A DNA stretch of 64,000 nt. Origin: Xylogone sp. PMI_703. Taxonomy: Eukaryota; Ascomycota; Leotiomycetes. The DNA lies in contig JAJTUQ010000002.1 in NCBI GenBank assembly GCA_021399445.1, positions 1,736,001-1,800,000 on the forward strand, in the 5' to 3' direction. Position numbers and translations under genes: made by a program. Positions 46,300 to 59,514 of the stretch are shown here, piece after piece. The stretch's first letter is position 1. Each line of letters begins with the position of its first letter. The notes under the pieces were generated by a model. That model did not search any database and was not told the DNA's origin. It saw only the letters and a program-made list of their open reading frames with translations.

Positions 46300-48443
46300 A
46301 TGGCAGAGACAGTTTCAGTAGGGACTTATATCTTTAAACGTATTGCTCAATTAGGTGTTCGGCATATATTTGGCGTACCAGGAGACTTTAATTGTGAGTA
46401 CAGTGCCGAGGCACAAAATGTATTGGTCATATCTGTACATGCTGGGCTGATTATACGCACAGTGACTTTTTTGGACAAAGTCTATGAGGTACCTGAATTG
46501 ACATGGCTAGGATGTTGTAACGAGCTTAACGGAGCATATGCCGCCGATGGATATACCCGTATTAGGGGTCTTCCAGCGGCTCTAGTAACAACTTATGCCG
46601 TCGGAGAGCTCTCTGCTCTTAATGGAGTTGCCGGATCCTATGCAGAACATGCCGGATTCATTCACCTAGTCGGCATGCCGGCAAGGCCATGTAAGTCAAT
46701 TGAATATTTTTCTAAATTCCTCTCAGAAATAGTCTGATAGCAGATCCTCAATTAAATTAAATAGTACAAAAAGGAAGGATTATGATGCACCACACTTTCA
46801 AAAAGGATATGGATCATGCCGTATATATCAGCATGGCTGAACCTGTTTCCAAGGACCGTGCATGGCTTATGGAAGATGCAACCATGGCGGATGACATTGA
46901 TCGAGTAATTGTTGAATGTGTACGCAGCAAATTACCTGTGTACATCTACGTCCCGGTCGATGTAGTAGATGTCAAGCTTGATGCTAGCCGCTTAAATACC
47001 CCTCTTGATACTAGCATCAAGAATGCAGATGCGGCAACAGAAGATAAAATCGTGAAGAGTGTCCTTGAACTTATCAAGGCCGCAAAGAACCCAGTTATTT
47101 TAGGAGATGTGTTGACCCAAAGACATGGAGGGGAGGCTTTAATCCGGAAATTAGCGGACCTGACACGCTTCCAAAGTTTCGCTGCACCAATGTCCAAGGG
47201 CATTTTCGATGAGGCACTTCCGTATTACGGTGGAGTCTATGGTGGAACTGGTTAGGATATTAAGTCGCCTCCTATTTCTCCAGTGGTAGCTAACGAGCCG
47301 ATTTAGCTTCTTTCCCAGGTGTTCGGGAACTTGTTGAGAATTCTGACTTAGTATTGAACGTTGGACTCCTCCCATCCAGCGGCAATACCGCTGGCTTCTC
47401 AAGAGACATCAAGGATGAGAATCTCGTAATTCTAGGTGTTGAAAATGCCCACATCCATGGTGAGAAGTTTGAGAACATGCATTTTTTTCCCATCCTTAAG
47501 CGGTTGGTGGTCGAGCTTGAGCAAAATCCTAGTTCTTATAATATTCCTCGAGCACTGACTAAGGCTAAGCCGGAGGTTCGTACATCTTTCACGTAGCACT
47601 CTTTTTATGCTTATTAGCGTAAGAAAAAAATGGCTAACAACATCATTAGCCACCAGTCTTAGACTCTAGAACATCAGGACAGATAACCCAAGCTTACTGC
47701 TGGCAACGGCTAGGGAAGTATTTGCAACCGAACGATATTCTCATCGTGGATTCTGGCACATCGCAATTTGGCGTGCCTGATGCTACGTTTCCCGAAAACT
47801 TATCTTACCATACTCAGCTTTTCTGGTCTTCCATCGGTTTCAGTGTAGGCTGTACTCTCGGTGCCTTAGTCGCCGCAGAAGAGCTTGCCACATCCAACCC
47901 TTCAGCACCAAAACGACGAGTTGTGAACATAGTAGGCGAAGGTGCCCTGCAAATGACTGTCCAGGAACTTGGAACCATGATTAGATTTGGATTACACCCT
48001 GTCATCTTTGTGATTAACAATAACGGATATTCCGTTGAGAGAGCTATCTGGGGACCGAAGCAAGGGTATAACGATATCAGTATGCTTTGGGATCACCAGA
48101 AGCTGCTAGAGGTATTTGGAGCAAGACCAGAGACTGGAATTAAGAGCAGGAGCTACAAGTGTGATACAGTAGAGAGCCTCGAGAAAGTTTTGACTGACCC
48201 AGAGTTTGTTAAGTCGGATTGTATTCAGGTAAGTTCGCTTTCATGTCTTTTTCCGTAACGGCTCTATCTATGTCAAGCCTTGTGGATGAAAACCATGCAC
48301 TATATGATAGAAATGCTAATGGTCATGCGTGCTCATAGCTCTGCGAAATTGTCATGGATCAATTCGATTACCCCTGGCGTATCAAGAAACAGCTTGTGAA
48401 CGTCCGTCAGCGGTTTAAAGAATATGCAGAACAATACAAATAA
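46300..48443 (+). CDS. Pyruvate decarboxylase-type ThDP enzyme, 6 exons
   Basis: Thiamine-diphosphate enzyme that decarboxylates 2-oxo acids. Exons are 46300-46393, 46463-46690, 46765-47250, 47307-47575, 47650-48228 and 48339-48443, giving 586 aa, the usual size of fungal Pdc. The N-terminal PYR domain has [21 protein letters not shown] and the essential Glu region [17 protein letters not shown]. The ThDP/Mg-binding motif near residue 445 reads [27 protein letters not shown], with Glu in place of the usual Asp of GDG. Other 2-oxo acids such as indole-3-pyruvate or branched-chain keto acids are possible substrates. The first intron joins GDFN to LTFLDK. It lies about 2.6 kb from the PKS end, which may be chance or a cluster edge. 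The six introns are unusually many for such a gene. Confidence 0.9.
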
Positions 48444-49975
48444 TAGTTATGAGCTTGCGAGGCAAAATATTTTTGGCTCTTCACTTAGATTTTAGAAAAA
48501 GGCTAAGAGTCGAACGCACGAAGCGAGTTAGATTGCTTAGATTGGAGATCGGAAGCATAAACCGGCTCTTCTTTTCCTTATAAGGTTTTTGATCATTTGG
48601 AATAATGTTTCCATAAGAGAAAGATGAAGTTAAAATAGAAGATAATTTATTCCACTATCTCTGTCCACGTATATCCGACAGCTATAGCTACTAAGAACAA
48701 GGATATTCGGGAAGTACACGTCGGCGAAACTTGAGATCGGCAAAGAGATCATTTATATTTTAACCACTGTTCCACAGTATCAAGTTCTTAGCCTTGACAA
48801 ATGGAGCTCAAGAGTAGTACACATAATTTATTTTCCTTCTATTGTATCACACTAAGATTTTTATATAACAGCGGGTAGTCTTAAAGAGTTAAATTGTTGA
48901 TCTGAGATATAGTCTATAGTATGGTTATATTCGTTATCTGGAGGTAAAGGTAAGTTCTATGAAATTTATTTCAATTACGACTTTTTAAATCAATTTAATA
49001 AAGCGCTCGGGGATTCAGTTAACTTGCCAATTAACTATTCAGCCATATAAATACAGCTCATACACTTTCTCCCCTGCAAAGCTCCAATAATAGAGAAAAG
49101 AAGGCTAGTGCGTACAGTCATAAAGTCTTAATACCCTGATTTATATCATCTAGGACTTGCAATTAAGAACCGGCTTTCTTTTCATCCTTCATTAGGTGTG
49201 GTGATTTGTCCTTCGCTGCCCCGCTGGCCTAGTGATATAAAATTACTATGGCATACCAAGTTGTAAGACAGTTGACGATTTGATGATTTGGCCTTTTGGG
49301 CAATTGAACGACGTCAATTTCAACAACTATATTTGCTTTCATATACTTAATAATCAGCACATGTTTACTATACTCTTGGAATTGTACAATTGGAGCTAAC
49401 AGCCGTAATCTGTGACTACAATATAGTATTGGCATACAACACAGCGCATACAGTACAGCTCATATAGTATAACTCATCCAGTATAGCTTTACTAAATGGC
49501 CTGTATCCACTGAATAACTTGTACAATTAATCCCAAACCGTGCTTTAACTCCCTTTCGGCTGTTGACTTATAATTAAGTAATATCTGAGGTGGATCTACT
49601 AGCTATCCTCACCCCCAAGCCAGGGAAGACAGACCGAGTAAGTCCAGGTTCTATCATTTCCGAAGTCGTTTATGTGGAATTTGTAGTTAGCTGCATATCC
49701 AGGAATCAAACAATCCTCTAATGTATTGAGATTTCCATACCCCGACAACCTGTGGGCTTTTGTTTTCTGGATGGGCTCTACTATACTCTATACACTTTAC
49801 TGGACTATAACCAATCATACTAATCAACAATCGATTGGAATCCACTCTGATTGTTGAGCTTAGGGGTAGTTCAGTTTTCCAAAAAGTCAAATCGTCAAAT
49901 CGTCAAATCGTCAAATCGTCAAAATTTCAAGATGTTAATTCATCTACAACTTACTATGCTATAAATCACATAAAG
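48444..49975. other. AT-rich intergenic region with an inverted-repeat pair
   Basis: Contains the 3' flank of the ThDP enzyme and the imperfect inverted repeat described separately (arms near 49231-49310 and 49868-49972). No intact gene was recognised. Confidence 0.5.
49231..49972. repeat. Imperfect inverted repeat pair, possible transposon remnant
   Basis: The left arm (about 49231-49310) and the reverse complement of the right arm (about 49868-49972) share GTGAT-TA, AAGTTGTA, TTGACGATTTGAYGATTTG, CTTTTTGG-like and TGAAC blocks in the same order. The interior is AT-rich with no coding capacity. It may be a degraded MITE of about 0.7 kb. The right arm includes an 8-bp tandem repeat (four to five copies of GTCAAATC, about 49886-49921). 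Divergence is high, so the assignment is tentative. Confidence 0.4.
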
Positions 49976-50890
49976 ATGATAAACGAAAGTGAGCCTGAGA
50001 CTGTTAATGGCGGCCGGCTTAAGATGAGATATGATTGGCAAGCACATAACAGAAGAGCTAAACGCCAATCTCCATCAGACTTCCAAACATTAGCAGATAT
50101 GATTAGAAATGAATCTGATGGTGGTGGTAGTGAACGGCGGGAAGTGGCCTTGCAGGCTATAGGAGACGCACCAGAGATAACTCGTCACAATTTGACTTCC
50201 CTTCTTAGATTTGCTCCCAGCTTCTTTATATATGGGCTATGTTATTCTCCGGTCAAAACAGTTACATGTCCTTATCGTACTATCCACATCACTAATATCC
50301 CGAAACATACCAAGTTAGTCGATATACTCGCAAAGGTTCAGTGTGGCTTGATTTACGATTCGATCCTCTTGGATACCACATTTATCACAGAAAGTACCAC
50401 AGCTTCAATTACCTTTTTCTGGGCGAACACGCACAGCGTTTCCTAGAGATTACGAAACGAAGTCCTCTATACTTTCCCTGCCAAGCTTATAATGATGAAA
50501 GTGATAAAGAGAAGGAAAGAGTCAGAGAAGGCCTTACTCTCTGAGTTTCAACGGGCCGAAGTCGTTCTAACAAACACACCAACTAATCCACCGAGCCAGT
50601 TCATATCATATCACATTATCAATCATGGTTGCACTCGATGTCTTTCGATAAAAGATTTTCCAAATGATATTTCCGTTGACCAGTTAAAGTCTGATATTGC
50701 TGCTGGAAACACAGTTCACTTTCAAGGAATTTTAAAGTCTGATATTGGCATGCAAGGCACTCTTAACCTACAGTTCTCTTCTGTGGCGCTTGCTATATTC
50801 GCATATACTATGTTGCGTCACTCTAGATATAGTCATCTAAACGTTGACTTCAAAGAGGATCCTTGTGATAAGGGTACGATTGGGGGATGA
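49976..50890 (+). pseudogene. RRM-like gene remnant with two compensating frameshifts
   Basis: The first part (ATG at 49976, MINESEPETVNGG) contains an RRM-like region, YRTIHITNIPKHTKLVDILA, running to TASITFF near 50415. The frame then ends at a TAG (50446), while the next frame continues with FLGEHAQRFLEITKRSPLYF to REGLTL (stop at 50544). From about 50530 the original frame resumes with LLSEFQRAEVVLTNTPTNPP and a second RRM-like part, GCTRCLSIKDFPNDISVDQL, ending at GTIGG (50890). The composite resembles a fungal family of twin RRM-like proteins, from memory. Two shifts that cancel suggest a decayed gene or sequence errors. No splice pair explains them. Confidence 0.55.
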
Positions 50891-51005
50891 TGGTGGTGGT
50901 AGTGATTTTCGTCCGGGGGGCATGGAAACCTGATCTTCCTAGGGTACTGAGGAGGTGCTAAATTTGGGAATTATATACAAATACCATATATACTTAATCT
51001 AAAAT

Positions 51006-54000
51006 CTACTCTGCCTTCTTGGTCTCAATTTGCACCAGCTTACTTGCTGTAGCAACCTTCTGGCTGAGAACAGAGATACTAGCAGTACCCATAATATCTA
51101 ATAATGGGATATCGGCCCCCAGATCCTTGGCTAAGAATGCTCTAAACTCCATTGCAACTAAACTATCAACTCCATTTGAACTAACTGATTTTCCTGGATC
51201 AATATTCTCCACTGGCATGGCTAGCAGAGAAGAGAGTTTCGCTCTTATGCCATCTGAGATTATTCCGGCGGCTTGTTCTAAAGAAGTAGCCGCCTGGAGC
51301 AGAGATTGCGTAATGAATGATGGATCGGACTCTGACGCTCCAGATCTAGCACCTGCTGATACTGTTCTTAGGTGGGTAAAGAGTGGGTAGCTTAAATATG
51401 TTGGCGCTGGTACACCACGTTGCCTATACATTGTAGCATCTGTTAATCCGGACACTAGTTGGCATGTTGTATCATCCAATTTGGACCTCGGGTCCATGAG
51501 GTATTCGATGAGGGCTTGGATTTCATCTTCTCGGAGCACTTCAAGGACTGTGCCCAGATGCTTAGCCATGTGTGTCCGTTCTCTGTTCTCTGCCACATAG
51601 CCGACAGATAGCACGGTTCCAAGATCAATGGTAGCAGCCGGGAGACCAACGGAATGGCGATGCCGTGCTAGAGCATCTTGATAAGTGTTTCCAGTGGCAT
51701 AATTGGCTTGACTTCGATTGCCAAGAACTCCAGTTGCAGAGGAAAGTAAAACGTAGAAATCCATATCGCGTGGTAGAAGCTCATGAAGGTTCCAGGATCC
51801 CTGAACTTTAGGTTTAACTGCGGTCTGGAAGGCCTCATAGGACATATTCTCAAACATTCCATCTTTTAGAATCATAGCTCCTTGGATGCAACCCTTGATA
51901 GGAGGTAGCTTAGTTTTGCACTCTTCCAATACTTCTGCAAGCCGCGCTTTGTCACTGACATCGCATTTGAAAATATGAACGTTGCAGTTCTTAGACTGAA
52001 GTTCATCGATCATTTTCTGAACGGCATCCGTGATATTGCCTGATCGTGATAAAAAGACGATGTTGCGAGCACCTTTACCAACCATCCAGTTTGCGAGACT
52101 TCGGCCGATACCTCCAAGGCCACCACCCATGACATAGGTAGCATCAGGAGATAGTTTATATTCTGAAAGCTGTTGCGGGACAAGTGGGACAACATCCTCA
52201 GGATGCGGCACAAAAATCATCTTACCAACACCTTTTCCAGATTGTAATATACGTAGACCGTCTTCAATCTCTGCGAAACTCATCACAGTGGTTGGCTTTG
52301 CTTCCTTGATGTGACCTTCTACATATAGTCGAACAGTATCCTCCGTTAGACGAGCGATGAGTTCTGGTCTATGTCTCATCATCGTGGGCAATTCAACACT
52401 GGTCATAGTGACGTTGCGAAGGAAAGGATGAAGTTCTACTTTGCCGTTGAGCTGAGCATCTTTCTTGCCAATTTCGACGAAACGACCGAATGGTGCTAGG
52501 AGATCCCAAGATCTTCGTAGAGCCTGAGAGCTGTTAGATGGTTGCCATTTTATGATCGACGAGAGCAAATAGTTACCTCTCCTGCAAGCGAGTTCAGAAC
52601 GAGATCTACGCCTTTATTATTTGTCATTCTCATGACTCCTTTTACGAAGCTGAGGTCTCGACTGGAGAAAATATGGTCCTCTGGAATACCATACTCATCC
52701 ATTAGAAGCTAAGAAGATGAGTTAGAATCAACCTGTCTAGAACTTTCATGTAGGATAATACTCACTTTCCGTTTTTCAGGAGTTGAAACTGTGCAGAAGA
52801 TCTCAGCTCCAACATATTTTGAATAGTTAATGGCAGCCTGGCCAACACCACCAGCAGCGGCATGAATGAGGATCTTCTCTCCCTTCTGCAAACGACCGGC
52901 ATCCACTAGTCCATAGATGACAGTAGCATATACACAAGGTAGGCCTGCAGCAATTTCATAGCTCAAGCTCTCAGGGATATGGACTACAACATTCTGGTCA
53001 ACTCTACCGAATGTATGGAAGCATCCAGTACTCTCTAAGCCACACAGATATACAACTCTATCTCCGGGCTTAAACTTAGTCACTGCACTTCCAACTCGCG
53101 TGATAAGACCAGCGGCCTCATTACCTAAACTGTAAGCCATGTGTTCTCCCATTGCGATCATAAGATCTCGGAAATTTAAGCCGACAGCTTTGATATCGAT
53201 CTCAACTTGAGTGGGAGCTAATGGTTGATCATATATTTCATCAGTGACAAATTCAAGCATATTCAGGAGACCGGGAGATGCTGTTGCAAGCTTGACCGGT
53301 CTGCCTGCACTACCAAGTGGAGCCATTACGGGCTTCGGTCTGGAAAATTTGGATGCCAAATAGCCATTCGCGGATGGAGCATCGATGAGACGTGCTGATT
53401 TGAAGATGCCATCTTCCAACATATATTCTCCATTTATATTCTCTAACGGAAGCGGATCCACAAATTGCTGCTTGAACAATTTGAGTATGCTGTGAACTAG
53501 CTCTTCTGTTTGGGGGCGTGGCTCAGAGATGGAGAGGGTGACAAGATTAGCTTCGTCAACATCTCTCTCCCAGCGAACTGTTCTAGTAAGACCAGTAATC
53601 ATATCAAACTCTGGATGCTTCACTGTGTCTCCACCGGCCCAAAGCATTCCACCACACGTAGCAATAAATTGCCGAACGTTTTCGAACTCAACTTCACTCA
53701 AATTTTCCAGAACTGGCCGCTCTAACTCCATTACAGACAGACAAATTCCTTGGCTTAGATCTGTCGTTGCTAGGTCCATAAGATTCACGATAGAAACGTC
53801 TGAAATCTTCAGATCTTCCTGAAGGTGAGCCTTGAATGCATTGGCTAGATCGCCCCAACCTTCGGCTGTAGAAGTGGTGGTCACAACAAATACCTTCTCA
53901 GATAAACTACTCTTGGTTGCGTTACCATCAACGGCACTTGCAATCAATAAGGATTGCGTATGTAAAAAAGGATCTGCTCTATCTGCCAAGTTAAGATCAA

Positions 54001-57000
54001 TGCCAGTAAAACCGGCATCCTTGAGAACTTCATCCCACTGTGGGGAATAAATCCATGGACTCCACTGGCGAATTGGCTCAACTCCCATCCACCAGCCGGG
54101 AAGTTGGCCGAAGGAGAGACCTGACCATAAGAAATCCTGTCTGATACCTTCATGAAGGATGAGCTTTCCGCCAGGTTTCAGGAGCTTTTGAACGTTCCTG
54201 AGCGTCCTTCTTAGGTCAGCAGTGGCATGGACGACGTTGCCTGCAACGACGAAATCATAAGTGCCAACTTCGAAGCCCTGTGCTGAAGGGTCCTTCTCAG
54301 CATTGAAAGTCTTGAATTCCATGATGGCCCTGTAATCTTTGAATTTCTCTTTGCCCTTTTCGAAGAAGCCAGCAGAAATATCAGTAAATGTATATTTGGC
54401 AATACACGACTCTATATCTCCTTCAGTGTCGCCTGAGAGAGGAGAAAGCCCCTCCAACATTGCCGCGGTAGAACTGCCTGTACCGGCACCTACCTCTAGG
54501 ATCTTCAAGTTGGTTGAGTTGTGCCTTACAGTCTCAAGGTAGGCTTTCTGATAAGCTGGTAGATCACCGAGCTTGACAACTTGTGCATATACATGATCAA
54601 GAAGGTCATCTTGACCAAACATAAGATGCAAAGGATCAACCTCTTTGCGGATGAATTTAGCAATATTTGATCCCATTCGGATGGCTAGGGTTCCATCGGC
54701 ATTATGTGCATCAACTTGCCTAAAGAGTTCTGCTTTGAGTTCTGGGTTCTGATTATACTCCTGCCATTCTGCAAGTTTCATGCCGCTAATCTGATCTTTC
54801 TCCAGCCAATCCTTAAGCTGCTTCATCCAGCTGAAGTATCTTGCAACATGGCCTTCAAGGGTACTAGCATCGAAGTCTTTCAACTCTTCAAGTGCATCAG
54901 TGACCATAAGTAGAGTAGCTAACTGAAACTTATTGATCCACTGCTTATATTGTTCATTCTCCTCATCACTTGTCAACTGAACATGTCTGAGTGCTTTAGG
55001 CGTGAGCAGCTCTAAATCGGCGTTCCAAACAATGTTATGGCAGAGTTTTCGAATGGAGTGTGAGCCTGAATCTAGGGACTCTAATGGTGTTGCTCGAATG
55101 CCCTTGATAGATATCCTTGGAGCGCCTGTGGTCCCATCCCACACCATGACATCGCTTTGATACTTGTCATATGCTAAGAAAGAGGCCTTTCCATGTCCTT
55201 GTAAGGTATAGCCGGGGTCAGAGTTAATATCTGCAGAGACCCAGACATCCTTGATGAATGTTGGGACCATAGCCCGGTCAAGATTTGACTTGCCTGTTGA
55301 ATCCATGACAGATAGGAGGAAGAAGTGCAAGCAGCTATCAAATGTTGCAGGATGAATAAGATGTGAGTGCATATAGTTCTTCGGCATCTCCTTAGCAACA
55401 TCAGGAACCGTCACGATACCAAATACCTCACCAGATCGATCATCCGTGCCATGGGCATTTGAAAGGTTTCGGAAAAGGGGACCAAAGGTCAGACCAGCTG
55501 TAACCAAGTTGTCGTATAATGATTGTGTATCTACTGGGAGACTGCAACGCTCCTTAGCTGCGAAAAGTGCTCTCTCCCACATGAATAACTCTTCTTTTGC
55601 TTCACGCCCTGCATCAATAGGGCCTGGAGTGGTCTCATAATCCACGGCAATGTAGCCAGTACAATGCTCAATCCAGTCATCGCCGATAGGGTTATAGGAT
55701 GAGATGATGAATTTTTTCCATAAAGCTGATGGCTGGATGCTAGACTCATCAAATCGAGTCAATGAGAGCGAAATCTCGACCCCCTCCTTTGAATCAGGGA
55801 TTATAAGAGCTCTTTTCAGAGAGACGTCCCGTAATCTAAATCCGGTCACTTTCTTCGCCGGATCGGCAATCTGTCTCGATGCCTCGATAACTGCAACCAG
55901 ATAGCCTACTCCTGGAAAGACAATCGCATCTGTCACAATGTGATCTCTCAACCAGGGTTGCTCTGTGACTCGAAGTATGTGTCGCCATCTTGGTGTTTCG
56001 GCATTCCAATCACTAACAGGGGCGCCAAAGAGGTCATGACGAGGATACTGTCTTAAACGATGGTTCTTGCTGAGTCTGCTCTCATACCATACCCTCTCGG
56101 AATGGTCAAAGTTGTATGGGGGAAGGTCAACAAGAAATCTTGGCTTGTGAGCCGCTTTTGATGGAAGTTTCGAGCTCTCATTAACACGCAGGATATTGAT
56201 TGACGATCCTCTTGAGGCTAAATAGCCGACAGTGTTGAGGATTGTATCCACGCCAGGTGTCGTCCGATTAAGCACGTGTAGATATGCGAAGAGGTTAGCG
56301 CTTATTTTAGTGAGTAGGGTCTCCTTAATGGCGCTTTGTAATGCTGCATGGGGCCCTATCTCTATTATTACATCCGTGAAGACGTTTGACGCACTTGTAT
56401 TCATCTTCAAAGAGGCCTGTCCTTTCGTGAGACGTGAGAAGCACATGTCTATTAATGCTTCTGTAAATCGCACCGGTGAGACCATATTATCGACCCAGTA
56501 CTTTGCGTCTAAGTGATCCTCTATGACTCTCTTTCCAGTGACACTAGAGAACATTTCTACCGGAGATTTGATTTTCTCTCCGAAAGAGAGATCACCCATC
56601 TTCTCGAAGTACTCATCTGAAACTTCTTTCATATGAGCAGAGTGATAGGCATTAAGGACATTCAACTTTCTAGCAAAGACACTGTCTTGGTCCAGAAGTT
56701 TCTTTAATTCGTCCACCTTATCCTCATCTCCTGAGACGGTATTGTTCTTAGGGCTGTTCAAGCACGCAATGATTAACTTTGTTGGAAAGAATCAGCATAT
56801 CTCTACAACATGAAATAAGGCCTTTTCAATAGCAGATTCAACTTACCTCCCCGGGAATTCCATCATTTATCTTCTTCAAATACGGTTCAAGGTCTGCAGC
56901 AGATAATCCCACAGCAATCATGGCACCTTTCTTGCCAATATCCTTTCCGGAAACGTATCCTCGGAAGTATCCAGCCCTCCAAGCGGCTTCTCTACTCAGC

Positions 57001-59436
57001 TTCGACGCTGCAAAGGCGGCTGCAATCTCACCAGATGAGTGTCCTACCACTCGCTCTGGTAGGATTTCCCAGCTAGCTAGGAGCTCAACGAGAGCTACCT
57101 GCAAGGCAACACAGGATGGATGTGCGAGAAACGGTTGGTTTACTCTTGTAGTTTCTTTACTCTTTTGCAATTCTTCAAGGAGGTCCCAGTCCGCACCGAG
57201 ACTCTTCATATAGGTTGTCGCAGCTTCAATGCTCTGCCTGAAAACTGGGTAAACCATCAACTCTCGACCCATGGCGTACCACTGGGCACCCTGACCAGTG
57301 AAGACGAAACCGATTTTTGGTGCTGTCTTCACTCTAACAGCCTTAGGAATGCCGTTGTCACTGGAAAGGTTCTTAATCAACTCTGAGAAACTCCTTGCTA
57401 AGGTGTAACTTCTCCATGGGAACACAGAGCGCTTATTGGATAGTGTGTATGCTACGTCTTCAAGATATGGTTTTTCCTGAGAATCCTCTGGTTTAGGAAC
57501 TGTCTCAAGGTAGGCAGCAAGCGTGGAGGCGTTACGCTGCACACCATCCTCATCAAACGATGTAATTGAGAATAGAAGTGGTGTTTCTGACTTTGGGATC
57601 TCAGCATGCCCATCTTGGATACCATTTTGGACACCATTGCTACCATTACTTAGACTCTCTTCTGCAGTACCATTTTGATGGTTCCCATTTTCCTGGGGAT
57701 TTTCGGATCGCTTTAGGCGATCCTCAAGCTCATTAATCTCCTCTGCTGATGGCTGCTTCGGGACAGTTTTGTGCAAGGCTTGGATTCCACGAGATGCGAG
57801 GTATGAATATGCATCGTCTAGAATAGTATGCGCATTTGTGCCTCCGACTCCAAAAGAATTAATACTTATTCTTCGGATACCTTCCGTCGGCCACGGTACG
57901 TTCTTAAGGGGGAAGCGAATATTCCACTTCTCTACCGGTATCTTGGGATTTGGTTTCTCGAAGTTGTTATTTGGAGGAATGATACCGTTCTCTAGGATTA
58001 AGGTGGATTTGATGATGCTGTATAACAAAAATGTAAGCTTAGATACCAAGTGGTTTTTGGGCACATTTCACTTTCCCACTTACCCTGCAATACCTGCGCC
58101 ACCTTCTAGATGACCAATAGAGGACTTGACTGCTCCTATATATAAGGGAATATCTTTTCTTCTGGAGGCAAATGTTCTAGCGATGGCGCTTGCTTCCAGG
58201 GGATCACCTGCAGCAGTACCTGTTCCGTGTGCCTCGACCATATGTGTATCTTCGAATCCCAGTCCCGCGTTTTGGTAGACCTTTCTCATAAGAGCTTCTT
58301 GTGCCTGGCTACTAGGAAGTGAAATACCAGCAGTTCTTCCATCCTGGTTCACACCAGTTCCCCTCACTACTGCTCTGATAGTATCGCCATCTCGAACAGC
58401 ATCGGACAAGCGCTTGACAATTACTGTGCCAACACCCTCTCCTCGAGCATATCCATTTGCTCGATAGTCAAAGCTATAACACCGACCATCTGGTGAGAGA
58501 AAGCCGTGATGGCCCATAGAAGTGATATCTGTCGGGAAACTAATCATCGTCACGCCACTGACAACGGACTAGATATATTGGAGATGCTCAGTTAGTAGCT
58601 GAACATTTTTATAATTCTCTTGCAACATGGGAATTCATCATACCATGTCACTCTCGCCAACTTTAAGACTCTGGCATGCTAGATGCATGGCTACCATACT
58701 ACTTGAGCAAGCAGTGTCTAAGGTAAGACTGGGACCTTTGAAGTCAAAGAAATAGGACACTCTGTTACTGAGCAATGAATTCGTTGTCCCCGTAGGTTTA
58801 TATTTCATAGTAGTTTCTGGATCAGTGTTCAACAAGGCAAGATGGTCATGATTGAAACCCGAGACGAAGACAGATGTGTTGGTACCGGTAGCTTTGTTCA
58901 ATGGAATACCAGCTGGAGAGGGAACATCAGTTCATGTTGCACGCAAACTGAAGCTATTTTCTTCCTTCCTCTGAGTTTGGAACTCACCATTTTCTAATGC
59001 TTGGTAGACATTCTCCAGGATCACTCTCTGCTGCGGATCCATGGTGAGAACTTCTGTTCTTGTCGTGTTGAAGAACCGCGCATCGAAGTACGCGGGGTCC
59101 TCGGAGAGGAAGTGAGCTCCCTTGACCGCGAACTATCATGATACAGATCATCTTAGCAATTACTCCAATCTCTCATTTTATTTACTTTGAGAGTATTCTT
59201 ACAGTGCCGCCATGTTCAGGGTCGGGATGGTAATGTCCATCTGCATTGATGCGGTCCTTGGGAAACGGCGTATGAGCATTTTTGCCCCTCAGCAAGAAGT
59301 CCCAGAGATTCTCGGTGGTTGTTGCATCTTGGGGGAATCTTGTTGCCAGTCCAATGATGGCAATTGGCTCTGTCTTGTCTCCATAGAAGCCATTGGCCGT
59401 ACTGGTTGCCGGCAGATCTTCTTGAATCGACCCCAT
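51006..59436 (-). CDS. Highly reducing type I polyketide synthase, 8 exons
   Basis: Builds a reduced, C-methylated polyketide from malonyl-CoA. Minus-strand exons are 59436-59203, 59132-58988, 58912-58644, 58568-58084, 58017-56847, 56776-52766, 52708-52577 and 52523-51006; phases all agree, giving 2654 aa. Domains: KS (Cys195 in DTACSSS, His330 in EAHGTGT, His369 in SSIGHLEG); AT (Ser705 in GHSSGE); DH (His1047 in WLRDHIVTD, Asp1248 in HPATFDSCL); methyltransferase ([10 protein letters not shown] near 1530); ER (GNEAAGLI near 1990, [11 protein letters not shown] near 2075); KR (GGGLGGIG near 2285, Tyr2424 in QANYATGN); ACP (Ser2603 in [10 protein letters not shown]). No thioesterase follows, so release needs another enzyme or spontaneous chemistry. 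A Gln/Asn/Gly-rich linker separates KS from AT. All catalytic residues I checked are present. The P450 gene upstream on the same strand is a likely tailoring partner. Confidence 0.96.
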
Positions 59437-59505
59437 TGTGTTTGACAAGAAGATGGGTATCTCGGCCTCTGGAGGAGGGGAGCAAGATGTAATGTAACAC
59501 CCAAT

Positions 59506-59514
59506 CTCTATATA
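59506..59514 (-). promoter_or_regulatory. TATA-like box upstream of the PKS
   Basis: The minus strand reads ATATATAGA here, about 70-78 bp upstream of the PKS ATG at 59436. The spacing suits a TATA box with a short leader. Motif-only call. Confidence 0.35.

Noticed and set aside
49888..49921. Possible CRISPR-like short repeats (GTCAAATC units)
   Set aside because: Direct 8-bp tandem units without spacers in a eukaryotic genome; a simple tandem repeat.
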